DNA of 64,000 nt from Flavobacteriaceae bacterium UBA7684. GTDB lineage: Bacteria > Bacteroidota > Bacteroidia > Flavobacteriales > Flavobacteriaceae. The translations under genes were made by a program, and so were the position numbers. Below, one piece after another: positions 8,631-18,548 of this stretch. The notes beneath the pieces were generated by a model. That model was given only the letters and a program-made list of their open reading frames with translations, did not search any database and had not been told where the DNA came from. The stretch's first letter is position 1. Every line of letters begins with the position of its first letter. The DNA lies in contig DLGW01000024.1 of assembly GCA_002482885.1 (NCBI GenBank), positions 1-64,000 on the forward strand, read 5' to 3'.

Positions 8631-11417
8631 ATGGATAGGTTTTCTTTTTTAAATGCTGCGCACGCTTCTTTTTTTGCTGATTTATACGAACAATATCTTG
8701 AAAGTCCAGATAGTGTAGAGCCTAGTTGGAGAAGTTTTTTTCAAGGATACGACTTTGCTACTGCAACTTACGGAGACGATGTGGTAGAAACAATTGCGTC
8801 TGCAACTAGTGGTTCAGGTGCTTCGGGTGCAGATATGGCTCAGTTGTCTGAAAAATTACAAAAAGAATTTAACGTACTTAAATTGGTAGATGCTTACCGT
8901 GTTCGTGGGCATTTGTTTACTAAAACCAATCCTGTTCGTGATAGAAGAACGTACAGCCCAAGTTTAGATGTTGAAAATTACGGTTTAACCAAAGCGGATT
9001 TAAATACCATTTTTGATGCGGCTAAAATGTTGGGATTACGTCCAACAACTTTACAAGAAATCATCAATCATTTAAATAAAATGTACTGCCAATCTATTGG
9101 TGTAGAGTACATGTATATTCGTAATCCAGAAGTAGTACAATGGATTCAGAACCGTTTAAATATTAATGAAAACACCCCGACTTTTACTAAAGAGCAAAAA
9201 GAAAAAATATTAGTTAAGCTTAACGAGGCGGTTACTTTTGAGAACTTTTTACATACTAAATATGTAGGGCAAAAACGTTTTTCATTAGAAGGAGGAGAAT
9301 CTATCATACCTGCTTTAGATGCTTTAATTGAACGTGCTGCCGAAAAAGGTGTTGAGCAATTTGTAATGGGAATGGCGCACCGTGGTCGTTTAAATGTATT
9401 GGCCAATATTTTCGGAAAAGCAACCCAAGATATTTTTGGGGAATTTGATGGAAAAGATTACGATCAAGAATATTTTGATGGAGACGTTAAATACCACTTG
9501 GGATTAACCTCAGATAAAAAAACCAGTTCAGGAAAAAATATCAATATTAATTTAGCGCCCAACCCTTCCCACTTAGAAACCGTAGGAGCTGTGGTAGAAG
9601 GAATTGCTCGTGCAAAACAAGATAAATATTATTCTAACGATATATCTAAAGTATTACCCATTGCAGTGCACGGAGATGCTGCCGTAGCAGGACAAGGTTT
9701 AGTTTATGAGTTAATCCAAATGGCTCAATTAGATGGTTATAAAACCGGAGGAACCATCCACTTAGTGATTAATAACCAAGTCGGATTTACGACCAATTAT
9801 TTAGACGCGCGTTCTTCAACTTATTGTACTGATGTGGCTAAAGTTACTTTATCGCCAGTACTTCACGTGAATTCAGACGATGTAGAAGCGGTGGTGCATG
9901 CGGTTCAATTTGCTTTGGATTATAGAATGGAATTCGGACGCGATGTATTTATAGACTTATTAGGATACAGAAAATACGGACACAACGAAGGAGATGAGCC
10001 TAGATTTACGCAACCTAAGTTGTATAAAATTATAGCCAAGCATAAAAATCCAAGAGATATTTATGCGGAAAGATTAATGGCACAAGGTATTATAGATAAT
10101 AGTTTTGTTTCTAAAATAGAAGAAGAATATAAGGCTAAATTAGAGGAAAATTTAAATGCTTCTCGTCAAAAAAACTTAACCATTATTACCCCGTTTTTAC
10201 AAAATTATTGGAATGGATTTGAACAAGTAAGTTCAGATGTGATGTTGCAAAAGTTTGACACTAGTTTTCCGAAAGAAAAATTAGATGCTATTGCGCAAGT
10301 AATCACGACCTTGCCTTCTGATAAAAAGTTTATCAAGAAAATTGAAAAACTCATCGAAGACCGAAGAACTATGTATTTTGATACCAATAAGTTAGATTGG
10401 GCTATGGCTGAATTATTAGCTTATGGCTCTTTACTAACCGAAGGATTTGATGTAAGAATTTCTGGGCAAGACGTGGAAAGAGGAACATTTTCTCACCGTC
10501 ATGCAGTAATTAAAGTAGAAGATTCGGAGGATGAGGTGGTATTAATGGATGCAATCAATGATAAAAAAGGGAACTTCTACATTTACAATTCCTTATTATC
10601 AGAGTACGGTGTTTTAGGATTTGAATATGGTTATGCCTTAACCAATCCAAATGCCTTAACTATTTGGGAAGCTCAATTTGGGGACTTTAGTAATGGTGCT
10701 CAAATTATGATTGACCAATACATTTCTTGTGGTGAAGATAAATGGAATAACCAAAATGGGTTAATCATGTTATTGCCTCATGGTTATGAAGGGCAAGGAG
10801 CAGAACATTCTTCGGCTCGTATGGAAAGATATTTACAATTGTGTGCTCGTCATAATATGTATGTGGCTGATTGTACCACTCCAGCCAACTTCTTTCACTT
10901 GCTAAGAAGACAAATGAAAACTAAGTTCCGTAAACCATTAGTAGTATTTACCCCGAAAAGTTTATTAAGACATCCGGCAGTAGTTTCTACCGCAGAAGAA
11001 TTGGCTAACGGACAATTTCAAGAATTAATCAATGACCCAGCAGTAACCGATGCTTCAAAAATTAAAACATTGGTATTCTGTACGGGTAAATTTTATTACG
11101 ATATAATTGAACTACGCGAAAAATTAGGTAGAAACGATGTAGCGGTCGTAAGAATCGAACAATTATTTCCGTTACCAGTAGACCAAATGAAAGAAGTAAT
11201 TGCACAATATTCCAATGCAGATGATATTGTTTGGGCACAAGAAGAACCTAAAAATATGGGAGCTTATGGTTTTATGTTGATGAATTTCAACTGGGTAAAA
11301 TGGAGATTGGCTTCTTTAAGACGTTACAGTGCGCCAGCTTCTGGAAGTTATACCCGAGCTAAACGTCGTCATGCTGATGCATTGGCGATGGTTTTTGACA
11401 AGAACCTTTATCAATAA
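8631..11417 (+). CDS. sucA: 2-oxoglutarate dehydrogenase E1 component
   Basis: This 928-residue thiamine-diphosphate enzyme decarboxylates 2-oxoglutarate in the TCA cycle and transfers the succinyl group to the lipoyl arm of E2. The N-terminal signature (FLNAAHASFFADLYEQYL), GMAHRGRLNVL, HGDAAVAGQG and the C-terminal transketolase-like region (GYEGQGAEHSSARMERYLQL) are all present. The length is normal. The E2 gene follows about 100 bp downstream on the same strand. The E3 (lipoamide dehydrogenase) gene is not in the window. Confidence 0.97.
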   Translation: MDRFSFLNAAHASFFADLYEQYLESPDSVEPSWRSFFQGYDFATATYGDDVVETIASATSGSGASGADMAQLSEKLQKEFNVLKLVDAYRVRGHLFTKTNPVRDRRTYSPSLDVENYGLTKADLNTIFDAAKMLGLRPTTLQEIINHLNKMYCQSIGVEYMYIRNPEVVQWIQNRLNINENTPTFTKEQKEKILVKLNEAVTFENFLHTKYVGQKRFSLEGGESIIPALDALIERAAEKGVEQFVMGMAHRGRLNVLANIFGKATQDIFGEFDGKDYDQEYFDGDVKYHLGLTSDKKTSSGKNININLAPNPSHLETVGAVVEGIARAKQDKYYSNDISKVLPIAVHGDAAVAGQGLVYELIQMAQLDGYKTGGTIHLVINNQVGFTTNYLDARSSTYCTDVAKVTLSPVLHVNSDDVEAVVHAVQFALDYRMEFGRDVFIDLLGYRKYGHNEGDEPRFTQPKLYKIIAKHKNPRDIYAERLMAQGIIDNSFVSKIEEEYKAKLEENLNASRQKNLTIITPFLQNYWNGFEQVSSDVMLQKFDTSFPKEKLDAIAQVITTLPSDKKFIKKIEKLIEDRRTMYFDTNKLDWAMAELLAYGSLLTEGFDVRISGQDVERGTFSHRHAVIKVEDSEDEVVLMDAINDKKGNFYIYNSLLSEYGVLGFEYGYALTNPNALTIWEAQFGDFSNGAQIMIDQYISCGEDKWNNQNGLIMLLPHGYEGQGAEHSSARMERYLQLCARHNMYVADCTTPANFFHLLRRQMKTKFRKPLVVFTPKSLLRHPAVVSTAEELANGQFQELINDPAVTDASKIKTLVFCTGKFYYDIIELREKLGRNDVAVVRIEQLFPLPVDQMKEVIAQYSNADDIVWAQEEPKNMGAYGFMLMNFNWVKWRLASLRRYSAPASGSYTRAKRRHADALAMVFDKNLYQ

Positions 11418-11467
11418 AATTTATTCGTTTGACCGTTAAATCGTTTAACCGAAAATATATATAGATT

Positions 11468-11506
11468 AAAACTGTAAACTGTTAACTGAAAAACTGTTAA
11501 CTAAAA
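11468..11506. repeat. Short imperfect repeats between sucA and sucB
   Basis: The gap contains repeated ctgtaaactgttaact / actgttaactaaaag units of roughly 14-17 bp. They are simple intergenic repeats of the same flavour as the CCCAACA array at 3105. No hairpin or terminator is evident between sucA and sucB. Confidence 0.5.
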
Positions 11507-11516
11507 GAAAGAAAAT

Positions 11517-12749
11517 ATGGTATTAGAAATGAAAGTTCCTTCTCCGGGGGAATCGATTAAAGAAGTTGAAATCGCCACATGGTTAGTAAAAACAGGCGAT
11601 TATGTTGAAAAAGACCAAGCTTTAGCCGAAGTAGATTCCGATAAAGCTACTTTAGAATTACCTGCTGAAGCATCTGGAATTATTACTTTAAAAGCCGAAG
11701 AAGGTGATACAGTAGCCGTTGGAGCAATAGTGTGTTTAATTGATACTAGCGCAGCAAAGCCAAGTGGCGAAGTAAAATCAGAGGCACCTAAAGAAGTCGT
11801 TAAAAAAGAAGCTGCGCCTGTGGTAGTGCCAACACCTGCTCCAGTAGCATCGGCACCAGTAGCATCGTTTGCTACGGGAACTCCATCTCCTGCGGCTAAA
11901 AAAATATTAGACGAAAAAGGAATTAAGCCAGCAGATGTAGTAGGTACAGGCGTAAAAGGAAGAGTCACTAAAGAAGATGCTGTTAATGCTAATCATTCCA
12001 TGGGAACTCCAACAGGAGGTAGCCGTGGTTCTGAACGTGTTAAATTATCGATGTTGCGAAGAAAAGTAGCCGAACGCTTAGTGTCTGCTAAAAATGAAAC
12101 CGCGATGTTAACTACTTTTAACGAGGTAAATATGACACCTGTTAATTTGATTCGTAATGAATATAAAGATGCTTTCAAAGCTAAACATGGCGGATTAGGA
12201 TTAGGGTATATGTCTTTTTTCACTAAAGCAGTTACTCGTGCTTTACAATTGTATCCAGATGTAAATTCCATGATAGATGGAGACTACAAAATTGCCTATG
12301 ATTTTTGTGATATTTCGGTTGCGGTATCTGGCCCAAAAGGTTTAATGGTACCTGTAGTTCGTAATGCAGAAACTTTAAGTTTCAGAGGTATCGAGGCTGA
12401 AATTAAACGATTAGCCATCAGAGCCCGTGACGGACAAATCACAGTGGATGATATGACAGGTGGTACTTTTACCATTTCAAACGGAGGAGTTTTCGGAAGT
12501 ATGTTATCTACACCGATTATAAATCCACCACAATCAGGTATCTTAGGAATGCACAATATTATTGAACGTCCGATTGCTGTGAATGGTAAAGTAGAAATTC
12601 ATCCGATGATGTATGTGGCTTTGTCTTATGATCACCGAATTATTGATGGTCGTGAATCAGTTGGATTTTTAGTAGCAGTTAAAGAAGCCTTAGAAAATCC
12701 TGTAGAATTATTGTTAGATAATAATCCTAAAAAAGCGTTAGAGCTTTAG
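11517..12749 (+). CDS. sucB: Dihydrolipoyllysine succinyltransferase (2-oxoglutarate dehydrogenase E2)
   Basis: This 410-residue E2 core subunit accepts the succinyl group and passes it to CoA. Residues 1-75 form one lipoyl domain with the lipoylated Lys43 in DSDKATLE. An Ala/Pro/Val-rich linker follows, then a peripheral subunit-binding domain ([13 protein letters not shown], ~125-160) and the catalytic domain with His373 and Asp377 in SYDHRIIDG. It lies downstream of sucA and ends 21 bp before a strong terminator. lipB, needed for lipoylation, is at 61.5 kb. Confidence 0.96.
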   Translation: MVLEMKVPSPGESIKEVEIATWLVKTGDYVEKDQALAEVDSDKATLELPAEASGIITLKAEEGDTVAVGAIVCLIDTSAAKPSGEVKSEAPKEVVKKEAAPVVVPTPAPVASAPVASFATGTPSPAAKKILDEKGIKPADVVGTGVKGRVTKEDAVNANHSMGTPTGGSRGSERVKLSMLRRKVAERLVSAKNETAMLTTFNEVNMTPVNLIRNEYKDAFKAKHGGLGLGYMSFFTKAVTRALQLYPDVNSMIDGDYKIAYDFCDISVAVSGPKGLMVPVVRNAETLSFRGIEAEIKRLAIRARDGQITVDDMTGGTFTISNGGVFGSMLSTPIINPPQSGILGMHNIIERPIAVNGKVEIHPMMYVALSYDHRIIDGRESVGFLVAVKEALENPVELLLDNNPKKALEL

Positions 12750-12770
12750 TTTTAGGTTTTTGATATCAAA

Positions 12771-12797
12771 AAAGGCGACCATCGGTCGCCTTTTTTT
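12771..12797 (+). terminator. Rho-independent terminator after sucB
   Basis: aaaggcgacc (12771-12780) pairs with ggtcgccttt (12784-12793) around an atc loop and runs into a T tract. It ends the sucA-sucB unit. Confidence 0.9.
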
Positions 12798-12866
12798 GTG
12801 GGTAGATGATTAAGATAGTTGATGTTGGCGTAAATTTTATTACTTTTCAGTCTTAAAAATTTTTCA

Positions 12867-13844
12867 GTGAAATCTTTTCAAATTAGACGATATACTTCGG
12901 AAGATGCTTTGGCGTGGAATGCTTTTGTATCACAGGCCAAACAGGCTTCTTTTTTGTTTCATAGAGATTTTATGGAATATCATCAACACCGATTTCAAGA
13001 TTATTCTTTGATTGTTTTAGATGAAGATAAATGGGTGGCTGTTTTACCAGCCAATCGGGTAAATGATGAAGTTTTTTCACATCAGGGTTTAACGTACGGA
13101 GGTTTGGTTTACGATGATAAAACCCGATTAGAAACAGTAATCGAAATATTCAGGAATGTCTTGATTTTTTTAGAAGCAAATGGGGTGTCAAAAATTCAAG
13201 TAAAACCGATTCCAGATATTTACCATGTTGCTCCAGCCGAGGAACTGTCGTATGCATTGTTTTTGTCTCAGGCTCAATTGATTAGGAGAGATGCCTTGGC
13301 AGTAATCGATTTGTCTAAACCGATTAAAATTTCTGAAATTCGAAAAAGAGGGATTAAAAAAGGAATTCAAAATCAATTGACAGTTCAAGAAAAAATGTCT
13401 TTTGATGATTTTTGGGACTTGATTTTGATTCCGAATTTACGTGACAAACACGAGTTAACACCTGTACACACCGTAGCCGAAATGGCGCTTTTAAAATCGT
13501 ATTTTCCTATGAATGTACGTCAGTTTAACGTATACGATGGTGAAGAGTTAGTAGGGGGAACAACTATTTTTGCAACTCCTAATGTTATTCATGTACAATA
13601 TATTGCGGCTAAAAATGGCGAAAGTAATCAAGGAAATTTAGATTTTTTATTTCATCATTTGATGACTAATGTCTTCCCAAGTAAAAGATTTTTTGATTTT
13701 GGTTGTTCTAACGAAGATCAGGGTAAAAAATTAAATACAGGGCTTTCTTATTGGAAAGAAAGTTTTGGCGCGGGAACGGTGGTGCAGGACTTTTACGAAT
13801 TACCGGTGGCTAATCATCGATTTTTAACAGATTATTCCATTTAA
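12867..13844 (+). CDS. FemAB/GNAT-like transferase of the polysaccharide locus
   Basis: This 325-residue protein is GNAT/FemAB-like. Its N-terminal segment (WNAFVSQAKQASFLFHRDF) is typical of FemAB-type acyl or aminoacyl transferases, and the second half has a GNAT-like core (VGGTTIFATPNVIHVQYIAA). Members beside flippase genes probably transfer an acyl or aminoacyl group to a surface glycan or its lipid carrier; the substrate is unknown. The start is GTG. The flippase gene starts 13 bp after the stop, so they form an operon. Confidence 0.72.
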   Translation: MKSFQIRRYTSEDALAWNAFVSQAKQASFLFHRDFMEYHQHRFQDYSLIVLDEDKWVAVLPANRVNDEVFSHQGLTYGGLVYDDKTRLETVIEIFRNVLIFLEANGVSKIQVKPIPDIYHVAPAEELSYALFLSQAQLIRRDALAVIDLSKPIKISEIRKRGIKKGIQNQLTVQEKMSFDDFWDLILIPNLRDKHELTPVHTVAEMALLKSYFPMNVRQFNVYDGEELVGGTTIFATPNVIHVQYIAAKNGESNQGNLDFLFHHLMTNVFPSKRFFDFGCSNEDQGKKLNTGLSYWKESFGAGTVVQDFYELPVANHRFLTDYSI

Positions 13845-13857
13845 ACCTTGTATTGCA

Positions 13858-15156
13858 TTGGCACTTTTATCTAGAATTCTTAAGGCAGAATTATTCAAAA
13901 TTACTTCGTTGAATGCTTTAAGTATTGTGCTTAAAATCGCTATTGGTTTGGTTACTTCTAAAGTGATTGCTGTATTTGTAGGGCCTTTAGGTATGGGATT
14001 GGTGGGTAATTTACGTAATTTTTTATCGGCTGCGGAATCTTGGGGGACTTTAGGTTTTCAGCATGGGATTGTAAAATATGTGGCAGAACACAAAGATGAT
14101 AAAGAAAAGGTTGCTACAGTTTTTTCTACTGCTTTTTGGACTATCACCACAGTACTGATACTTACTTGTTTATTTCTGTTTGTTTTTGCCGAATCGGTGA
14201 ACCAATGGTTGTTCGGTAGTTTCAATTATGTACATATTATTCAGGTATTGGCTTTGGCTTTACCTTGGTATGTTTTTTCGTTGGTTTTTGTAGCCGTGTT
14301 AAACGGGTTAGAGCAGTATCAGCAAGTAGTTAAAATTAATATGATTGGTAATGTTATCGGATTGGTTTTTTCGGTGTATTTAATAACCTATTACCAAACG
14401 GTGGGGGCATTAACCGCAGTAATCCTTACACCTGCATTCTTGTTTGTTGTTAGTCTAATTTATTTGCGAAAACAATTATTAATTACGGAATACCTTTCGC
14501 TTCGATTTTTTAATTTAAGCATTTTAAAATCTTTATCGGGTTATTCGTTGATGTTCTTTATTTCGGCAGTTATTAGCCCTTTTGTGTATTTGGAAATCAG
14601 AAACGAAATGATAGTTACTTTGGGGCATGATTCCGCCGGATATTGGGAAGCCGTAAATCGTGTTTCTACCTATTATCTTATGTTTGTCTCTACTTTGGCG
14701 GGAGTATATTTCTTTCCCCGATTGTCTTTAACCAAGTCGATTAAAGAAACCCAACATGTTTTTTGGAGTTATTACCGTTGGATTTGGTCTTTGTTTACCG
14801 CGGGTTTGTTTGTGATTTATTTTTTTCGGGAATGGATTGTTGCCTTGTTGTTTACTCCAGCCTTTGAGCCTGTAAACGAATTGTTTTTTTGGCAGTTATT
14901 TGGCGATGCTTTTAAGGCGGCTTCTTTGATTTTAGGCTATCAGTTTTTGGCTAAAAAAATGACCGCACACTTTTTGATTACTGAAACCATTTCTATATTG
15001 GTCATGTATTTTTCAAGTTTGTATTTCATGAAGGAATTCCAAACTGAAGGAGTGGTTATGGCTTATGCCTTAACTTATGTAATTTATTTTACGATACTGG
15101 TGGTGGTGTTTAGGAAGGTGTTGTTTGGGAGGAATTTAGCACTTCCAAACCCCTAA
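13858..15156 (+). CDS. Wzx-type polysaccharide flippase
   Basis: This 432-residue protein has about 12 hydrophobic helices in the MATE/Wzx (MOP) fold and should flip lipid-linked oligosaccharides across the inner membrane. The first in-frame start is TTG at 13858. No better ATG exists before the first membrane helix, so TTG is used with moderate confidence. Its last ~20 bp overlap, on the opposite strand, the end of a glycosyltransferase remnant. This suggests that the flippase was once directly convergent with that glycosyltransferase. Confidence 0.87.
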   Translation: MALLSRILKAELFKITSLNALSIVLKIAIGLVTSKVIAVFVGPLGMGLVGNLRNFLSAAESWGTLGFQHGIVKYVAEHKDDKEKVATVFSTAFWTITTVLILTCLFLFVFAESVNQWLFGSFNYVHIIQVLALALPWYVFSLVFVAVLNGLEQYQQVVKINMIGNVIGLVFSVYLITYYQTVGALTAVILTPAFLFVVSLIYLRKQLLITEYLSLRFFNLSILKSLSGYSLMFFISAVISPFVYLEIRNEMIVTLGHDSAGYWEAVNRVSTYYLMFVSTLAGVYFFPRLSLTKSIKETQHVFWSYYRWIWSLFTAGLFVIYFFREWIVALLFTPAFEPVNELFFWQLFGDAFKAASLILGYQFLAKKMTAHFLITETISILVMYFSSLYFMKEFQTEGVVMAYALTYVIYFTILVVVFRKVLFGRNLALPNP

Positions 15157-15231
15157 ATACCTCTCTGCAATCTTCACATAATGATGTTCCTTTTCTACAA
15201 AAGCGCAGGCATTCTGGCTGATTTTTATGAT
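15136..15231 (-). pseudogene. 3' remnant of a glycosyltransferase gene
   Basis: On the minus strand these bases encode the last ~31 residues and stop of a glycosyltransferase (QNACAFVEKEHHYVKIAERY, then LGVWKC). This is almost identical to the end of the intact gene at 27392-28531 (QNARAFVEKEHHYVKIAERY, then LRVWRNQT). DNA identity over ~85 bp is about 92 percent by eye. The rest of the gene is missing and unrelated sequence begins at 15232. It marks the left edge of the island between here and 27.4 kb. Confidence 0.85.
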
Positions 15232-15330
15232 TGTTAATAAGTAAGAAAGACGGGTGATTTTTTCGAGTAAGTGGGCGAAACTCTAAATAATGACTTTAAT
15301 ATTTGTTAATAAGTTTATTTCATAAGATAT
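15230..15330. repeat. Left copy of island-end repeat
   Basis: This block starts attgttaataa and contains taagtgggcgaaac (15268-15281), a degenerate sister motif 21 bp to its left, a gacttta segment, and gttaataagttt ending in gatat. It aligns imperfectly but end to end with 27243-27347 in the same orientation. The pair brackets the 12-kb island. Confidence 0.7.
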
Positions 15331-15343
15331 ATTAACCAAAAAG

Positions 15344-16309
15344 TTATTCAAATCCTTTAAACTCCTTGATTAAATCTTTGTCATTTAAAGTTTGACTTGA
15401 TTTAGTTCCTAAAAAATAATATCCCGAAGCAGCATCAAGTGTTCCTGGTTTATTAATTAAATAGTAATCAAAATATACCAAGTAAAAAGAAGTAAAACGG
15501 GCAAATATCTCTAGTAGTTTTCTAATTAATTTTGTTTTAGAAAAACTGGTTAAGAAATATTGATAAGACCAAGCTAATGACATACCTGGTCCACACACAG
15601 CCCCACTTTCAATTTCTTTAAAATTTCTGAATAATCGGCGATGACCTAAATGAGTAAATCGTGTAAAGTCATATCTTCCGCCGTGAACTTGTTGGATAAA
15701 TGGAGTTTCTGCATACACTATCCCTTGTTTGTTTAATACCCTATGTATTTCTTTACAACATTGGTATGGATCTACAACATGTTCTAAAACAGCTTGTATA
15801 ATAATGCCATCAAAAGATTCGTCTTTAAATGGGATATTATGCGCATCACAAATTAGTTGCGTTCTAACCCCATAAGAGACGTCCGTTTCTACAACTTCTA
15901 TATTTGGGTTATTTACTAAAGTTTCCATGCCTTGCCCCAAAATTCTGCCTCCAAGAACCAAAACACGTGGCTTATTGTTCTTTTTTAATAGAAGTTTTTC
16001 AAAGTGAGTATAATTTCTAGCACCTGTTATGTTCTTACTTATAGTGGGAATAAGGCTATTGATTATATTTTTTAAGTGTTTTTTGTAAGATAAATCATTG
16101 TTTGATAAGTCTTCATATAAATAATCTTTTATTGAAAAAACACTTAATTCTTCGTTTATTATTATTGGTATTCCGTTATAAATAGGAAAAATTGTTGCGC
16201 ATTCTTCATTAGTACAAATTAGCTGATTATTGGTTTTAACCAAATTGTTTTGACAGCAAGGACAAATAAATAAGTCCTGTACTGCTTGCGAAACGAAGAT
16301 GTTTTCCAT
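15344..16309 (-). CDS. SAM-dependent methyltransferase with N-terminal zinc-ribbon segment
   Basis: The protein has 321 residues. It opens with a Trm112-like zinc-binding segment (CPCCQNN, then CTNEEC), followed by a class I methyltransferase domain. The SAM-binding motif is VLVLGGRILGQGME, with acidic DVSYG and DAHNIPFKDESFDGII, then VLEHVVDPYQCCKEIHRVL and an R-Y-D-F-T-R-F-T-H segment. This architecture is common in polysaccharide loci, where targets are glycans or lipid-linked precursors. Target unknown. It is the last gene of a minus-strand run inside the island, and it may belong to the glycan locus more than to the Rhs unit. Confidence 0.8.
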   Translation of the reverse strand: MENIFVSQAVQDLFICPCCQNNLVKTNNQLICTNEECATIFPIYNGIPIIINEELSVFSIKDYLYEDLSNNDLSYKKHLKNIINSLIPTISKNITGARNYTHFEKLLLKKNNKPRVLVLGGRILGQGMETLVNNPNIEVVETDVSYGVRTQLICDAHNIPFKDESFDGIIIQAVLEHVVDPYQCCKEIHRVLNKQGIVYAETPFIQQVHGGRYDFTRFTHLGHRRLFRNFKEIESGAVCGPGMSLAWSYQYFLTSFSKTKLIRKLLEIFARFTSFYLVYFDYYLINKPGTLDAASGYYFLGTKSSQTLNDKDLIKEFKGFE

Positions 16310-16375
16310 GTTTAAGGGGGTGTTATTAAAGCCAATATTAATAAAAAAGGTACACTTTTAGTTGGTTTATTTATT

Positions 16376-17128
16376 TTAAAAAGAAGTAGGTTTACTAAAA
16401 TAGGTATTCAAATCATTTACAATGAGCTCATTAGCATTCTTAAAGTTGTAAGAGTTGGCTTCAACCATACTTGCCGCATACTTTTTTTGTAGATCTTTTT
16501 TACCAGATGATTTGTATTGTATCAAATCCGTATATCTTTCTAATTTAAATGAATTACTATGAATAATCTGGTTGTCTTTTTTTAATTTATACGAAACTTG
16601 AAGATTTGAAACAGCAGGGCCCGCTTTGTCAGAATATGAATAACCCCATACATATAAGGCGTAATAAAAAAAACCAGAGCTAATATAAAGCCCTTCTGTT
16701 TTAATCTCATCTATTGAAAGTTCAATGGAGTATTTAGATTTATTTATTGTATCAATATTAAAATTTCCGGATCTATTAACTTCATTTATCAATGAGGTTT
16801 TTAAAAATGAAGGAATATCATCTTTTATGATTGATTTTCCTTGAGTGCATTTATTTTTTGAATTCCAGATATACACAAAAATAAGAGGCAAAAACCAACC
16901 TTTCTCTTTTTTTACCTCTGTTTTTTCGCCCATAATGTTAGGATTGAAAAAAATAGTATCTACACTTATGGTTGTACTATCTTTCGATTCAGCAATTTTT
17001 GAATCCATAAAATAAGACATAGCATGACTTTCAGAATTCATATTTTTTTGAATCTTTTTTGTTGATGTACAACTAACTACTAAGCTTAATCCGATTAATA
17101 AAAAAATTGATTTTATTTTGTTATTCAT
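16376..17128 (-). CDS. Lipoprotein of unknown function (island)
   Basis: This 250-residue protein has a clear lipoprotein signal (LLIGLSLVVSC). The ATG at 17128 is chosen because the reading frame upstream of it adds a charged, non-signal extension. The mature part includes a hydrophobic WFLPLIFVYIW stretch and a C-terminal half rich in beta-like segments. I do not recognise the family. It lies in a series of small envelope proteins downstream of the Rhs gene on the same strand. Adjacent AT-rich gaps hint at acquired DNA. Confidence 0.65.
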   Translation of the reverse strand: MNNKIKSIFLLIGLSLVVSCTSTKKIQKNMNSESHAMSYFMDSKIAESKDSTTISVDTIFFNPNIMGEKTEVKKEKGWFLPLIFVYIWNSKNKCTQGKSIIKDDIPSFLKTSLINEVNRSGNFNIDTINKSKYSIELSIDEIKTEGLYISSGFFYYALYVWGYSYSDKAGPAVSNLQVSYKLKKDNQIIHSNSFKLERYTDLIQYKSSGKKDLQKKYAASMVEANSYNFKNANELIVNDLNTYFSKPTSF

Positions 17129-17212
17129 GTTTTTATAGTGTTCTCTTGAATGTTTTAAGGTTTTGATAATCAATTTAATATATTAAAATCTATTTGTTCA
17201 ACATACAGCTTT

Positions 17213-17707
17213 CTACGTCGTTGAAAAATATGAAAAACCGTTTACTGTACTAAAATCGACACCCTTAATGATTTTAAGTTTTTCTTCAATTCTATTATCT
17301 AATAAGCTAGTTAATATTATGCTATCTCCCATTTTAAGAATTACTTTTGCATAATAATAACCTTCAGAAGTTAGTATAGGTATTCCGTCTTTATTTGCTG
17401 ATTTACAAATTACAATTTTTGAAATATCGTCTGCGAGATAAGTGTTTTTAATAGTTGATTTAACAATTTCTAACCGGTCTTCATAAATTAAGCATGTTTC
17501 GGATTTATTTATGTAATAATATTTTAAATGCAAATAAATAGTTGGTAAAAGCTGAGGTAATAACGAAATCCACATTATAAATAAACCATCACTACCAAAA
17601 TTAGTATTTAAGTATATTACAACCATTATAGTTAAAAATAGGTATACAAATAGCCATGCTAAAGAAATTAAATGGTTTTTAAAAGTTATCTGTGTTATAT
17701 ATTTCAT
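17213..17707 (-). CDS. Small membrane protein, unknown (island)
   Basis: This 164-residue protein has two N-terminal membrane helices (residues ~12-35 and ~40-62), followed by a soluble domain of ~100 residues with a PH-like character (YEDRLEIVKS, then a beta-rich region). The family is not recognised with certainty. It lies between two other island envelope genes on the minus strand, with 92 bp separating it from the gene at 17800-18144. Confidence 0.6.
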   Translation of the reverse strand: MKYITQITFKNHLISLAWLFVYLFLTIMVVIYLNTNFGSDGLFIMWISLLPQLLPTIYLHLKYYYINKSETCLIYEDRLEIVKSTIKNTYLADDISKIVICKSANKDGIPILTSEGYYYAKVILKMGDSIILTSLLDNRIEEKLKIIKGVDFSTVNGFSYFSTT

Positions 17708-17799
17708 AATAAATTTATTTATCTAGTTGGTCTCCAACCATTATTTAATGCATTTTCAAATTGAATAAAAGGTTTCTTTTCAATCCTTCACGCTTAAGG

Positions 17800-18144
17800 T
17801 TATCTAATAAACCATATAAACACATAAATAAGGATAAACAAATGGATGTAAATAATAATTTCAATAATTTTTTTATTATAAGTATCTAAAATCTTATTGA
17901 GTAACAATAGTAAAATAGCCAAAACAACACTCCAATTAAAACATAGGATTATTAATTTCAACGTAAAATCACTAAAAATAAATGCCTCTTTGCTTAAAAT
18001 ATAATTGTAAAAATAAATAAGTGAGACTTTGGCTCCGTTTTGAAAAAGTAAATTATTGATGGTGAAATAATTGTAAGTAACTATACTTATTAAATACAAA
18101 ATTGTATAAGCAATAATTTTAAATATAAATTTTCTGTTTCTCAT
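17800..18144 (-). CDS. Small three-helix membrane protein, unknown (island)
   Basis: This 114-residue, very hydrophobic protein has about three membrane helices and strong Ile/Leu/Phe/Tyr content. The base composition is AT-rich even for this genome. It has no recognised domain. Its position two genes after the Rhs giant is compatible with a membrane immunity protein, but that is only positional. Confidence 0.5.
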   Translation of the reverse strand: MRNRKFIFKIIAYTILYLISIVTYNYFTINNLLFQNGAKVSLIYFYNYILSKEAFIFSDFTLKLIILCFNWSVVLAILLLLLNKILDTYNKKIIEIIIYIHLFILIYVFIWFIR

Positions 18145-18257
18145 TCTATTTCAGTTTAGAAGAGGTTACGGTGTATAATCTTTAATAAATAATGACATTA
18201 TCCTAAATAATAAAGATTGTCTCACTATAAGTGGCGGCATTTTGTAGTACACTCAAT

Positions 18258-18548
18258 TTAATCTATACTAATATCATCTACAATATCTTTATCATTAAAA
18301 ATTATCTTAAGTGAATATCCAGAAAAATTGTTTGTCTCATAAGAATATATTTTTCTGAATGCACTCTCTGAATTATACATATCAACTGAATCTTTTGGCA
18401 TTCCAATTTTTTCGATAACTTCCTTTCGGGTCATTCCTTTTTGGATGTTTTTTAGTGCAAAATTCTCCTCTATATATCCTTTTTCAGGCTTTCCTTGACA
18501 AGAGAAAAGAGTAATAATTACAATTGTTATTAAATGTTTAATTTTCAT
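18258..18548 (-). CDS. BamE/SmpA-like lipoprotein overlapping the Rhs gene
   Basis: This 96-residue lipoprotein has a signal ending in TLFSC at about residue 17. The mature part carries the SmpA/OmlA (BamE-fold) type motif IQKGMTRKEVIEKIGMPKDS. Its ATG overlaps the TGA of the 2231-residue Rhs gene (ATGA), so it is translationally coupled to it. True BamE belongs to the barrel-assembly machine. This small coupled copy is a candidate immunity or accessory protein for the Rhs product. That is inference from overlap and location. Confidence 0.7.
   Translation of the reverse strand: MKIKHLITIVIITLFSCQGKPEKGYIEENFALKNIQKGMTRKEVIEKIGMPKDSVDMYNSESAFRKIYSYETNNFSGYSLKIIFNDKDIVDDISID

Noticed and set aside
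15157..15343. Small gene in the gap after the flippase
   Set aside because: The only coding-like signal is the glycosyltransferase 3' remnant on the minus strand. The rest matches the non-coding repeat at 27.3 kb.
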